Assembly: GCA_964620345.1 (NCBI GenBank)
Contig: CAZUHK010000074.1
Coordinates: 1-13,957 of the forward strand
Direction: 5' to 3'
From: CAZUHK01 sp964620345
GTDB taxonomy: Bacteria; Planctomycetota; Phycisphaerae; Phycisphaerales; Zrk34
DNA: 13,957 bases
The translations under genes and the position numbers were made by a program. Positions 7,575-13,928 of this stretch are shown in pieces; positions within the stretch are counted from its first letter, which is position 1; the number at the start of each line of letters is the position of its first letter. The notes below the pieces were generated by a model. It worked only from the letters and a program-made list of their open reading frames with translations. It had not been told where the DNA came from and did no database searches.

Positions 7575-8272
7575 GCCTTGCTCCAGGTCAGCAGGTAACG
7601 CCCCGGCCACGCCGGTCGCACTACCGCCCCGGCCAGCGACGCGCGGCCGGCCAGGTCGCTGATCTCGCCGATGGTGAACGCCGCGGTGACCGACAACATC
7701 GAATCGACGTGTACCACCCGGCTGCGCGTCATCAGCCGCGTGCCCAGCCACGTCACCGCCCGACACCACGGCCCCCGCCGAAGGTCGCTGATCGCCACGC
7801 CCCGGCGTGCGGCCTCACCCATCCGTCGCAGCAACGCCACGACCTGCTCGGACGTGAGGTGGTGCAGAAACAAGCTGTTGATGATTACGTCGAAGCCGTC
7901 CGGCAGCGGGTCGTGCAACACATCCAGCGGCACGAACCGCGGCCCGGCGTCGCCGGCCTGACGCTGCGCGTGCTCGACGGCGGTGGCGCTGACGTCGGCG
8001 CCGACAACCTCGACGCTCGCGCCCTCGCGCTGCGCCGCGCGGTGCAGCGCGCAGGCCACGTCGCCCCCGCCGCTGGCCAGGTCGAGCACGCGCAGCGTCG
8101 CACCGGCTTGCGCGAACGGTCGCACCGCGTGCCAGAGCGCGCGGCCCGCATCGCTGGCGCGATTGAGCCGACGCAGCGCGTTGAGCGCTCGTCGATGCTC
8201 GGCTGGGTCGATGGACGGATCGTCCATGAGTTCCGGTTGAAGGTCACGCGGTGCGGTGGTGAGCGGGGCCAT
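7571..8272 (-). CDS. SAM-dependent class I methyltransferase
   Basis: The product is 233 residues with a Rossmann methyltransferase core: motif I VLDLASGGGDVA (62-73), an acidic ADVS at 92-95 for the SAM ribose, a PLDVLHD segment (115-121), and the NSLFLHHL motif (132-139). The N-terminal PELMDDPSIDPAEHRRALNA run is, as I recall it, characteristic of methyltransferases found next to bacterial type III PKS genes. The ATG at 8272 is used, with only a weak GGA about 9 nt upstream; ATG at codon 16 is an alternative but would cut into the conserved stretch. Its stop overlaps the oxidoreductase GTG by 4 bp, implying coupled translation. It probably O- or C-methylates the polyketide or derived quinone; UbiE/MenG-like quinone methylation is also possible. 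Confidence 0.9.
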   Translation of the reverse strand: MAPLTTAPRDLQPELMDDPSIDPAEHRRALNALRRLNRASDAGRALWHAVRPFAQAGATLRVLDLASGGGDVACALHRAAQREGASVEVVGADVSATAVEHAQRQAGDAGPRFVPLDVLHDPLPDGFDVIINSLFLHHLTSEQVVALLRRMGEAARRGVAISDLRRGPWCRAVTWLGTRLMTRSRVVHVDSMLSVTAAFTIGEISDLAGRASLAGAVVRPAWPGRYLLTWSKA

Positions 8273-8318
8273 GCCTGAGGTTCCAGGTTGGAAAAACGCC
8301 CCGGCGATTCGTCGGCGG

Positions 8319-9218
8319 TCAGTCGCCCGCGGCCGGCGCGCGTGTCGAGCCGCGCAGGCCCTTGGCGAACAGCGCCAGTTCGTGCATCGAGCCGACCACG
8401 TGCACGTTGTCCCGGCCGAAGCGCAGCGCGTCGGTCACCTGTCGGCCGCCGACCACCAGGTCGGCGTTCAGCGGGGCGATGCCCTTGGCGATCTGGTCGA
8501 CCTGCTGCTCGAGCCGCCGCGCCTCCAGGTCGGTCGAGTAGGACACCCACACCAGCCGCGCGTCGCACTTGGACGCGGCGCGGATGAGCACATCGGCCGG
8601 CGTGTCGGGCCCGAGGTTCACCGTGCGATAGCCCAGGTCGGCCAGCACCATCGACGCCATCATCGTGGGCATGATGTACGGATCGCCGCTGGGCGCCCCG
8701 CCCATCGCGGTCGCCGCGCCCGGCTTGGCCGGCGGCAGCAGCGAACGCACGTGATTGAGCGCCTGCACGCACAGGTCGGTCGCGCGGTGTTCGATGAAGA
8801 TGCCCTCGTTGCTGTGCTGCCACAGCTCGCCAAGCTTCTGCATCGTCATGCGCACCGGCCCGTCGAGCAGGGCCGGCAGTTCCGTGCCATCGAGGAACCA
8901 CGAAACCATGATCCCCCGAACCCGCACGCCATCGCCGGCCTGCAGCGCTTCGAGCAACGCCGCCTCGGTCTGATCGCGCCGGCCCGAGCGCAGGTCGGCC
9001 GACAATTCGCCTAGTTCGTTGAGTCCCAGCACGTCGGGCCGAACGATCGCGTGCTTGTTCTCGCGGATGAACCGGATCGCCTCGGTCAGCAGAATCCGCC
9101 GATGCCCCCCGGCCGTGCGAGACACGCGCAACTGCCCCTCGTCCGCCCATCGCTTGAGCGACGACTCGCTCACACCAATGGCCTTGGCGACATCTTTGGG
9201 AGAAAGAACAGCTTCCAA
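8319..9218 (-). CDS. MerR-family regulator with degenerate cobalamin-binding domain (CarH/LitR-like)
   Basis: The product is 299 residues. Residues 5-50 form a MerR helix-turn-helix (LSPKDVAKAIGVSESSLKRW, then TAGGHRRI). Residues about 85-160 match the helical cap of CarH-type B12 photoreceptors, with a perfect Wx9EH motif (W133, E143, H144). Residues about 168-290 form the Rossmann-like B12-binding fold, but the DxHxxG loop that supplies the lower axial histidine reads GDPYIMP (178-184): Asp is kept, His is Tyr and Gly is Pro. Cofactor binding, if any, would therefore differ. A TTG start at 9218 is chosen because AGGAG lies 7 nt upstream and the family usually begins just before LSPK; GTG at 9233 has no SD. 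It is first in the operon (46 bp before the methyltransferase gene) and probably controls its own operon and perhaps the divergent one. Confidence 0.88.
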   Translation of the reverse strand: MEAVLSPKDVAKAIGVSESSLKRWADEGQLRVSRTAGGHRRILLTEAIRFIRENKHAIVRPDVLGLNELGELSADLRSGRRDQTEAALLEALQAGDGVRVRGIMVSWFLDGTELPALLDGPVRMTMQKLGELWQHSNEGIFIEHRATDLCVQALNHVRSLLPPAKPGAATAMGGAPSGDPYIMPTMMASMVLADLGYRTVNLGPDTPADVLIRAASKCDARLVWVSYSTDLEARRLEQQVDQIAKGIAPLNADLVVGGRQVTDALRFGRDNVHVVGSMHELALFAKGLRGSTRAPAAGD

Positions 9219-9247
9219 ACGGGGGCTCCTCACTGACGATTTGATCG

Positions 9248-9277
9248 ATTGTACCCACCCAATGGGGCAAAGGACAA
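9248..9277 (-). promoter_or_regulatory. Promoter of the regulator-methyltransferase-oxidoreductase-PKS operon
   Basis: On the minus strand TTGTCC (complement of 9272-9277) and TACAAT (complement of 9248-9253) are separated by 18 bp, matching 4/6 and 5/6 of the sigma-70 consensus. Transcription would begin near 9241, giving a leader of about 23 nt to the TTG start and including its AGGAG. That supports the TTG at 9218 over GTG at 9233, whose leader would be only about 8 nt. Confidence 0.55.
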
Positions 9278-9292
9278 CCAATTTATCGGTTG
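9275..9292. promoter_or_regulatory. Operator-like palindrome over the -35 box
   Basis: CAACCAATTTATCGGTTG is an 18-bp dyad with 7 of 9 complementary pairs, including the five outer ones (CAACC / GGTTG). It overlaps the -35 element of the minus-strand promoter, where a bound repressor would block RNA polymerase. The regulator encoded just downstream is the obvious candidate ligand; this is inference. Confidence 0.45.
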
Positions 9293-9352
9293 CATATCCC
9301 ACTATACTACAAATATTTACGTCACAAGCAGCAAATTGTTGACGCTTTCGGC

Positions 9353-9381
9353 TTGACTCGTGTCGATTTGTCGAGTACATT
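9353..9381 (+). promoter_or_regulatory. Promoter of the divergent SRPBCC/SDR operon
   Basis: TTGACT (9353-9358) and TACATT (9376-9381) are 17 bp apart, 5/6 and 4/6 matches to the sigma-70 consensus. A start near 9388 would leave a leader of about 138 nt before the ATG at 9526, long enough for the hairpin at 9460-9488 to act in it. An alternative TTGACG at 9339 has no good -10 at the right distance. Confidence 0.5.
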
Positions 9382-9459
9382 TGTGGTGAACGCTATGAAC
9401 GAATTGATTGTTTTAACCGATTTCGTTCGCCGCCACCATGCCCGCCGGGCTTGGGCAGG

Positions 9460-9488
9460 CCGGTCGGGCTGGTGTCAGCCCGAGCCGG
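9460..9488 (+). promoter_or_regulatory. Stable leader hairpin upstream of the IS4/5-domain gene
   Basis: TCGGGCTG (9464-9471) pairs perfectly with CAGCCCGA (9476-9483) around a GTGT tetraloop, and CCGG (9460-9463) can extend the stem with CCGG (9485-9488) past a single bulged G. The 12-bp stem ends about 20 nt before the AGGAG of the next gene. No U-tract follows, so it is not a standard terminator; it could be a regulatory leader element, an mRNA stabiliser or a dispersed palindromic repeat. Confidence 0.5.
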
Positions 9489-9525
9489 TGCTCCGACGCG
9501 CCGCCGGGCCAGCAGGAGACCTGTC

Positions 9526-10095
9526 ATGCGTCCGATCAGCTTCGCCTCGACCGTGGCCAGCGACCTGGCCGATCTGGAGGACTCACTGACCGTGCTACTT
9601 ACCGATGAACAATGGGACGCGATCCGCAGTTTGCCGCAGGTGGGCCGGATGCACCCGGTCGGCCGCAAACCCACCGACGATCGCGAGGTGCTCGAAGCCG
9701 TGCTCTGGGTCATGCGGTACCAGGCCCGCTGGCAGGACTTGCCTTCGGAGTACCCTTCGCCGCGGACGTGCCAGCGTCGCTTGCGTCGCTGGCAGGCCTC
9801 GGGCCAGTGGGATGCGATCTGGCAGACGTACATCGATCTGCTCGACGATGAAACGCTGCGGGAATGGGGCGCGGTGTTCATGAACGTGATCCTCGCGAGC
9901 AGCGACGACCCGCGCGGCCGTCGAATCGGCAAGACCCGCATCGGCCGGCCGCCGTTCTGGGTGCCCATGGCCCACGACTTCTGGCGGCGGACGTGGTCCG
10001 ATCAGCCCGCCGAGCATCGCCAGAAGCTGGCCGACCACATCGACGGCGTGCTCGACGGCCAACTGACCGCCGCGGACGGGCAAGATGTCGGCTGA
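9526..10095 (+). CDS. Stand-alone IS4/5-type transposase N-terminal domain protein (DUF4096-like)
   Basis: The product is 189 residues. Residues 25-100 (LTDEQWDAIRSLP, GRKPTDDREVLEAVLWVMR, WQDLPSEYPSPRTCQRRLRRWQASGQWDAIW) match the helical DNA-binding N-terminal domain of IS4/IS5-family transposases (Pfam DUF4096). The rest (101-189) is unlike a DDE/RNase-H nuclease: it is short, Arg/Trp-rich and lacks the expected catalytic segments. No terminal inverted repeats or target duplications are seen around it. The ATG at 9526 has GGAG 7 nt upstream. It looks like an intact host gene, perhaps a domesticated DNA-binding protein, rather than an IS remnant: it has its own promoter and RBS, and overlaps the next gene by 11 bp. 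The function is unknown; a regulatory role is inference. Confidence 0.75.
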   Translation: MRPISFASTVASDLADLEDSLTVLLTDEQWDAIRSLPQVGRMHPVGRKPTDDREVLEAVLWVMRYQARWQDLPSEYPSPRTCQRRLRRWQASGQWDAIWQTYIDLLDDETLREWGAVFMNVILASSDDPRGRRIGKTRIGRPPFWVPMAHDFWRRTWSDQPAEHRQKLADHIDGVLDGQLTAADGQDVG

Positions 10096-10597
10096 GCTGC
10101 ACAGCAACCTCGATGTCGAGCCGAAGTACGAGCGCATGTGGTCGCTGTTCCTGCCGCGACCGATCGAAGCGGTGTTCGACTTCTTCAGCGACGCGGGCAA
10201 CCTCGAACCGATCACCCCGCCGTGGCTGCGGTTTGGCATCGTCACGCCCCGCCCGCTCGACATGGGCGTGGGCACGCTGATCGACTACCGCCTGAAGGTG
10301 CGCGGCGTGCCGACGAGATGGCGCACCCGCATCGCCGTGTGGGAGCCGCCCCACCGCTTCATCGACGAACAACTGCGCGGGCCGTATCGCCTGTGGGTCC
10401 ACGAGCACGCCTTCGAGCCCCACGAAGGCGGGACGATCTGCCGCGACCGCGTGACCTACGCGGTGCCCGGCGGCCCGCTGGCGCCGGTCATCAACCGCCT
10501 GGTCGTTAAGCGCGACGTTGACCGCATCTTCGCCTACCGCGCCAAGCGCATGGGCGAGCTGTTCGGCGAGGCGCCGGCGATCACTGCATCGGCATGA
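10085..10597 (+). CDS. SRPBCC-fold (START-like) ligand-binding protein
   Basis: The product is 170 residues with the helix-grip signature of SRPBCC proteins: an N-terminal strand and helix FLPRPIEAVFDFFSDAGNLEPITP (22-45), then PPHRFIDEQLRGPYRLWVHEHAFEP (88-112), the GGTICRDRVTYAVPGGPLAP segment (115-134) and a C-terminal helix DVDRIFAYRAKRM (144-156). This subgroup (COG4276-like) binds an unknown hydrophobic ligand. The ATG at 10085 overlaps the previous gene by 11 bp with a weak purine-rich SD (GGACGGG); ATG at codon 18 is possible but would remove little. The neighbours are a small membrane protein and an SDR-type protein, and together they form one transcription unit. Confidence 0.85.
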   Translation: MSAELHSNLDVEPKYERMWSLFLPRPIEAVFDFFSDAGNLEPITPPWLRFGIVTPRPLDMGVGTLIDYRLKVRGVPTRWRTRIAVWEPPHRFIDEQLRGPYRLWVHEHAFEPHEGGTICRDRVTYAVPGGPLAPVINRLVVKRDVDRIFAYRAKRMGELFGEAPAITASA

Positions 10598-10612
10598 TCG
10601 CGAAGCCGTGCC

Positions 10613-11047
10613 ATGATTATCCTCTGGGTTCATCTCGCCGCGACGCTGTTCATGACCGGGCTGATCTGGTTTGTCCAGGTGGTGCATTATCCGTTGATGG
10701 CTCGCGTGGGCGTGGCGGGGTTCGGCGTGTACGCGCTTGCCCACCAACGTCGCACGGGCCTGGTCGTGGGTCCGGCGATGTTGATTGAGGCGGCGACCGG
10801 GCTGTGGCTGGTGTGGCCGGGCGTCGCGACGCTGCCGCGGGGCGCGGCGTGGGCGGGGCTGGGCATGATCGCGGCGCTTTGGCTTTCCACCGCGCTGCTG
10901 CAGGTGCCGCTGCACCGCCGCCTCGAAGCGGGGTACGATGCGCCGACCGTACGCCGCCTGGTGCAGACAAACTGGCTGCGCACCACGCTGTGGTCGGCCC
11001 GCGGCGGCATGCTCATCGCCGCGGTCCTTCTTTCGCACGCCCCATGA
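10613..11047 (+). CDS. Four-helix integral membrane protein
   Basis: The product is 144 residues with four hydrophobic segments at about 2-24, 48-70, 78-97 and 122-141. Conserved-looking polar positions lie between helices: a VHYPLMARVG motif (24-33), HQRRTG (44-49), LLQVPLHRRL (95-104) and LVQTNWLRTTLW (116-127). I recognise the pattern as a conserved bacterial family without an established function. Repeated His residues at helix ends (H7, H25, H44, H101) could bind metal or haem, but this is inference. The ATG lies 15 bp after the SRPBCC stop with no clear SD, and its stop overlaps the next ATG as ATGA. Confidence 0.8.
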   Translation: MIILWVHLAATLFMTGLIWFVQVVHYPLMARVGVAGFGVYALAHQRRTGLVVGPAMLIEAATGLWLVWPGVATLPRGAAWAGLGMIAALWLSTALLQVPLHRRLEAGYDAPTVRRLVQTNWLRTTLWSARGGMLIAAVLLSHAP

Positions 11048-12531
11048 CTCCAAACCACCCCACCGCCGCGCCCCGCATCCTGCTGACCGGCGCGACCGGC
11101 TACGTCGGCGGCCGCCTGCTGGGCGAGCTCGAAGGCGCCGGCCACGCCGTCCGCTGCCTCGCCCGCCGGCCCGAGCACCTGCGCGACCGCGTCGGCCTGC
11201 ACACCGATGTCGTCCGGGGCGACGTGCTCGACGCCGACTCCCTCGCTCCGGCGATGCGCGGCATCGAATCGGCCTACTACCTCGTCCACGCGCTGGGCGC
11301 CGGGCAGGGCTTCGAGGCCGAGGAACAACGCGGCGCCGAGCACTTCGCCACCGCCGCGGCCGAGGCCGGCGTCAAACGCATCGTCTACCTCGGCGGCCTC
11401 GGCGACGACCCCCAAAGCTCGCCCCACCTCGCCTCGCGACACATGGTCGGCCAGATCCTCCGCGATTCGCCCGTGCCCACGATCGAGTTTCGCGCCTCGG
11501 TCATCATCGGCTCGGGCTCGCTGAGCTTCGAGATGGTCCGCGCCCTGGCACGCAAGCTGCCGGTGATGATCGTGCCCAAGTGGGGCCGCACCCTTACCCA
11601 GCCGATCGCCATCGAAGACGTGACCGCCTACCTCCGCGCCACGCTCGAGCTGGACGTACACGAATCGCGCGTCTACGACATCGGCGGGCCCGACCGCGTG
11701 AGCTACATCGATCTGCTCAAGGAATACGCTCGCCAGCGCGGCCTGCGGCGGCTGATGATCCCCGTGCCGGTCATCACCCCGCGCCTCAGCAGCTTGTGGC
11801 TCGGGCTGGTCACGCCGGTCTACGCGCGGGTCGGGCGAAAGCTGATCGATTCGACCCGCACGCCCATGCTCGTGCGCGACGACCGGGCGCTGCGCGAATT
11901 TCCCGTGCGACCGCGCGGCGTGAGCGAGGCGATCGAGCGGGCGCTGAGCAACGAAGACCAGCAGTTCGCCCGGACGCGGTGGAACGATGCGCTGTCGGCC
12001 AGCGGGGCGCCGGCGCACTTCGGCGGCGAGCGGTTCGGCTCGCGCCTCGTCGACTCGCGCGCCGTGCATCTCGACGTGCCGCCGAGCGTCGCGTTCACGC
12101 CCATCCGCCGCATCGGCGGCCGCAGCGGCTGGTACTTCGGCGACTGGCTGTGGCAAATCCGCGGCATGATCGACGTGCTGGTCGGCGGCGTGGGCCTGCG
12201 GCGCGGCCGACGCGACGATGAGCACGTCCAGCCCGGCGAGACGCTCGACTTCTGGCGCGTCGAGGCCGTCGAACCCGATCGCCTGCTGCGCCTGCGAGCC
12301 GAGATGAAAGTGCCCGGCCGCGCGTGGCTGCAATTCGAGGTCGAGCCCGATGGCGAGGGCTCGTGCATCCGCCAGACCGCGCTGTTCGATCCGGTCGGCC
12401 TGATGGGTCTGGCGTACTGGTACGGCATCTGGCCGCTGCACCAGGCGGTGTTCAAGGGCATGCTCCGCCGCATCGCCTCCCGCGCCCGGGCGCTGCACGC
12501 CGCCGGCAACGACGCGAAGGATCGAACGTGA
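11044..12531 (+). CDS. SDR-type NAD(P)-binding protein with DUF2867-like C-terminal domain
   Basis: The product is 495 residues in two parts. Residues 10-300 form an extended/atypical SDR Rossmann domain: ILLTGATGYVGGRLL (12-26) binds NAD(P), CLARRPEHL (38-46) follows strand 2, VRGDVLDADSL (57-67) strand 3, and VYLGGLGDD (114-122) strand 5. A classical YxxxK pair is not evident, as in NmrA-like and YbjT-like proteins. Residues about 335-485 are an SRPBCC-like DUF2867 domain (GRSGWYFGDWLWQIRGMID, GETLDFWRVEAVEPDRLL, RQTALFDPVGLMGLAYWYG). The ATG overlaps the membrane protein's stop by 4 bp, so translation is probably coupled. The fused ligand-binding domain and the separate SRPBCC protein two genes upstream suggest one hydrophobic substrate handled by both. 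Substrate unknown. Confidence 0.88.
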   Translation: MTPNHPTAAPRILLTGATGYVGGRLLGELEGAGHAVRCLARRPEHLRDRVGLHTDVVRGDVLDADSLAPAMRGIESAYYLVHALGAGQGFEAEEQRGAEHFATAAAEAGVKRIVYLGGLGDDPQSSPHLASRHMVGQILRDSPVPTIEFRASVIIGSGSLSFEMVRALARKLPVMIVPKWGRTLTQPIAIEDVTAYLRATLELDVHESRVYDIGGPDRVSYIDLLKEYARQRGLRRLMIPVPVITPRLSSLWLGLVTPVYARVGRKLIDSTRTPMLVRDDRALREFPVRPRGVSEAIERALSNEDQQFARTRWNDALSASGAPAHFGGERFGSRLVDSRAVHLDVPPSVAFTPIRRIGGRSGWYFGDWLWQIRGMIDVLVGGVGLRRGRRDDEHVQPGETLDFWRVEAVEPDRLLRLRAEMKVPGRAWLQFEVEPDGEGSCIRQTALFDPVGLMGLAYWYGIWPLHQAVFKGMLRRIASRARALHAAGNDAKDRT

Positions 12532-12631
12532 ACGGCATCGCGTACGGTTTCGCTTCGCGCTCCAATCGCTCGCGGCCCAGCCCGATGAACCGCACACCCA
12601 ATACGACCATCGCCAGGCCGCGGCTGGCTCG

Positions 12632-13807
12632 TCATATCACCTCGCGCATCACGTCGATGGCGCGGTCGATCTCTTCGTGCGTGTTGTAAAAGTGCGGGCT
12701 GAACCGCAGCAGGGCGTTGCCCGCGCGGTCGTGGCGGAAGCTGGTGAACACCCCCGCGGCCAGCAACCGCTCATGCACCGCCTCGATGTCCGCCGACGCA
12801 TGCCCCAGCGTGAGAATCCCCGACCGCGCCTCATCCGGCATCCGCGGCAGGTACCGCTCGAAACCCAGTTCACGGGCACGCTTCAGTATGCCCGCATGCA
12901 GATCGAGCAGGCGGTGACCGATCGCGTCGATGCCGACGTCCAGCAGCAGCCCGATCGACGCGGCCATGGCGACGATGCCCGGGTGGTTGAGCATGCCCGG
13001 CTCGAAGCGGCGGCCGCCCGGCTCGAACGCGATGTCGCGCTGCGCGATGAACTTCGGGCTGGCCACGTTCCAACTGCCCAGCAGCGATGGCCGCAGCCGA
13101 TCGAAGTGCTCGCGCTTCGCGTAGAAGATGCCCGCGCCGTCGGGCCCGAGCATCCACTTGTGGCTGTCGGCCGCGAGGAAGTCCACGTGCTCGACATCCA
13201 TCGCGAACGCACCGACGGTCTGAATCGCATCCAGGCAGAGCATGACGCCGCGCTCGTGCAGCCGGCGGGCGATCCGGGCGTAGTCGATGCGGTAGCCGCT
13301 GATGAAGTGGCACGTCGCCAGCGACACCAGCCGCGTGCGCTCGGTCAGCAGCGGCTCGATGCGCTCCCACGTGATCGCGCCCAGCTCGCCGTCCAGGTGC
13401 GGGTCGGTTTCGATCGCGATCGGCTCCACGCCGCGCCGCCGCAGGTCCATCCACGTGTAGACATTCGCCGGGTAATCGTCGGCGTAGTACACGACCTGAT
13501 CGCCCGCGGCCCAGTCCAGCCCGTGGGCGACGAGGTTCAGGCCCAGCGAGGTCGGGCCCAGCAGGGCGATCTCGTGCTGCGTCGCGCCGATCAGCCGCGC
13601 CGCGAGCTGCCGCGCCCGCTTGGTCTGCTCGGCGACCCACTGGTTCTCCTGCAGTGTCTTGCCCGCTTCCTCGGCGTAACGCCGCAGCGCATCGCCGGCC
13701 ACGCGCGGCAGCGGCGCGACGCCCGCGTGCCCGAAAAACGCCTGATGCTCAACCACCGCAAACGCCCGCCGCCGGGCCTGTTCATCTTGCAGCAACGATT
13801 CGATCAC
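12632..13807 (-). CDS. Class V aminotransferase (PLP-dependent; desulfurase/kynureninase-like fold)
   Basis: The product is 391 residues with the class V layout. The PLP lysine is K217 in AADSHKWMLGP, the pyridine-nitrogen aspartate is D193 in LCLDAIQTVG, TSLGLN (86-91) holds the phosphate, and R368 in LLRFSPHFYNTHEEID binds the substrate carboxylate. Family members include cysteine desulfurases, kynureninases and isopenicillin-epimerase-like enzymes; the residue equivalent to the SufS active cysteine is not obvious, so a general aminotransferase or lyase is safer. The start is GTG at 13807, with AAAGGA just upstream (5 nt from the GGA); a longer frame to 13945 is low in sense and rich in Arg/Gly. 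It has its own promoter candidate and converges on the SDR gene with a 100-bp gap. Confidence 0.92.
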   Translation of the reverse strand: MIESLLQDEQARRRAFAVVEHQAFFGHAGVAPLPRVAGDALRRYAEEAGKTLQENQWVAEQTKRARQLAARLIGATQHEIALLGPTSLGLNLVAHGLDWAAGDQVVYYADDYPANVYTWMDLRRRGVEPIAIETDPHLDGELGAITWERIEPLLTERTRLVSLATCHFISGYRIDYARIARRLHERGVMLCLDAIQTVGAFAMDVEHVDFLAADSHKWMLGPDGAGIFYAKREHFDRLRPSLLGSWNVASPKFIAQRDIAFEPGGRRFEPGMLNHPGIVAMAASIGLLLDVGIDAIGHRLLDLHAGILKRARELGFERYLPRMPDEARSGILTLGHASADIEAVHERLLAAGVFTSFRHDRAGNALLRFSPHFYNTHEEIDRAIDVMREVI

Positions 13808-13837
13808 GTTCGTCCTTTCATCGAGGTCCACCCGTGC

Positions 13838-13867
13838 ATAATACCCCCACCGCGCGCCAACCTGTCG
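13838..13867 (-). promoter_or_regulatory. Promoter of the aminotransferase gene
   Basis: On the minus strand CGACAG (complement of 13862-13867) and TATTAT (complement of 13838-13843) are 18 bp apart. The -10 is a 5/6 match; the -35 is weak. Transcription would start near 13831, about 24 nt before the GTG start. Confidence 0.4.
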
Positions 13868-13912
13868 CTGTCCGCCCACCCCCCGGGCCCGCCGCGCCGC
13901 CGCACCGCAAAC

Positions 13913-13928
13913 CATTTGTTCACAAGTG
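13913..13928. promoter_or_regulatory. Imperfect palindrome near the right edge
   Basis: CATTTGT (13913-13919) and ACAAGTG (13922-13928) form a 7-bp dyad with one mismatch around TC. It lies upstream of the aminotransferase promoter and shares the ACAAGTG core with the operator candidates at 82-122. It could be an operator for this gene or for one beyond the right edge. Confidence 0.3.

Larger units (their letters stand above)
9219..9525. other. Divergent 307-bp control region between the two operons
   Basis: This stretch is clearly more AT-rich than its surroundings over about 9235-9425 and carries no convincing gene. It holds a minus-strand promoter for the regulator-PKS operon, a palindrome over that promoter, a plus-strand promoter for the IS4/5-domain gene, and a long GC-rich leader with a stable hairpin. 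A plus-strand frame from ATG 9396 to 9589 exists but lacks an SD and runs into the next gene in another frame. Confidence 0.7.

Noticed and set aside
9396..9589. Short plus-strand frame in the divergent region, possible leader peptide
   Set aside because: No SD at the ATG, no run of one amino acid as in attenuators, and it overlaps the well-supported start at 9526 in another frame.
9526..10095. Complete insertion sequence
   Set aside because: No DDE domain, no terminal inverted repeats and no target-site duplication could be found; gene order around it looks like a normal operon.
10687..12597. Minus-strand open frame of 636 codons opposite the membrane-protein and SDR genes
   Set aside because: Low-complexity composition and no SD; the plus strand carries recognisable Rossmann, DUF2867-like and membrane segments.
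12452..12610. Minus-strand frame of 52 codons after the aminotransferase, starting MVVLGVRFIGLGRERLEREAK
   Set aside because: The first 35 residues look protein-like, but there is no SD, the second half is Arg-rich and it overlaps the SDR C-terminus by 80 bp. It could be a relic of a lost gene; not enough to call.
12528..12689. Plus-strand GTG frame overlapping the SDR stop as GTGA
   Set aside because: The overlap is tempting, but the peptide is Ser/Arg-rich without features and runs into the aminotransferase gene on the other strand.
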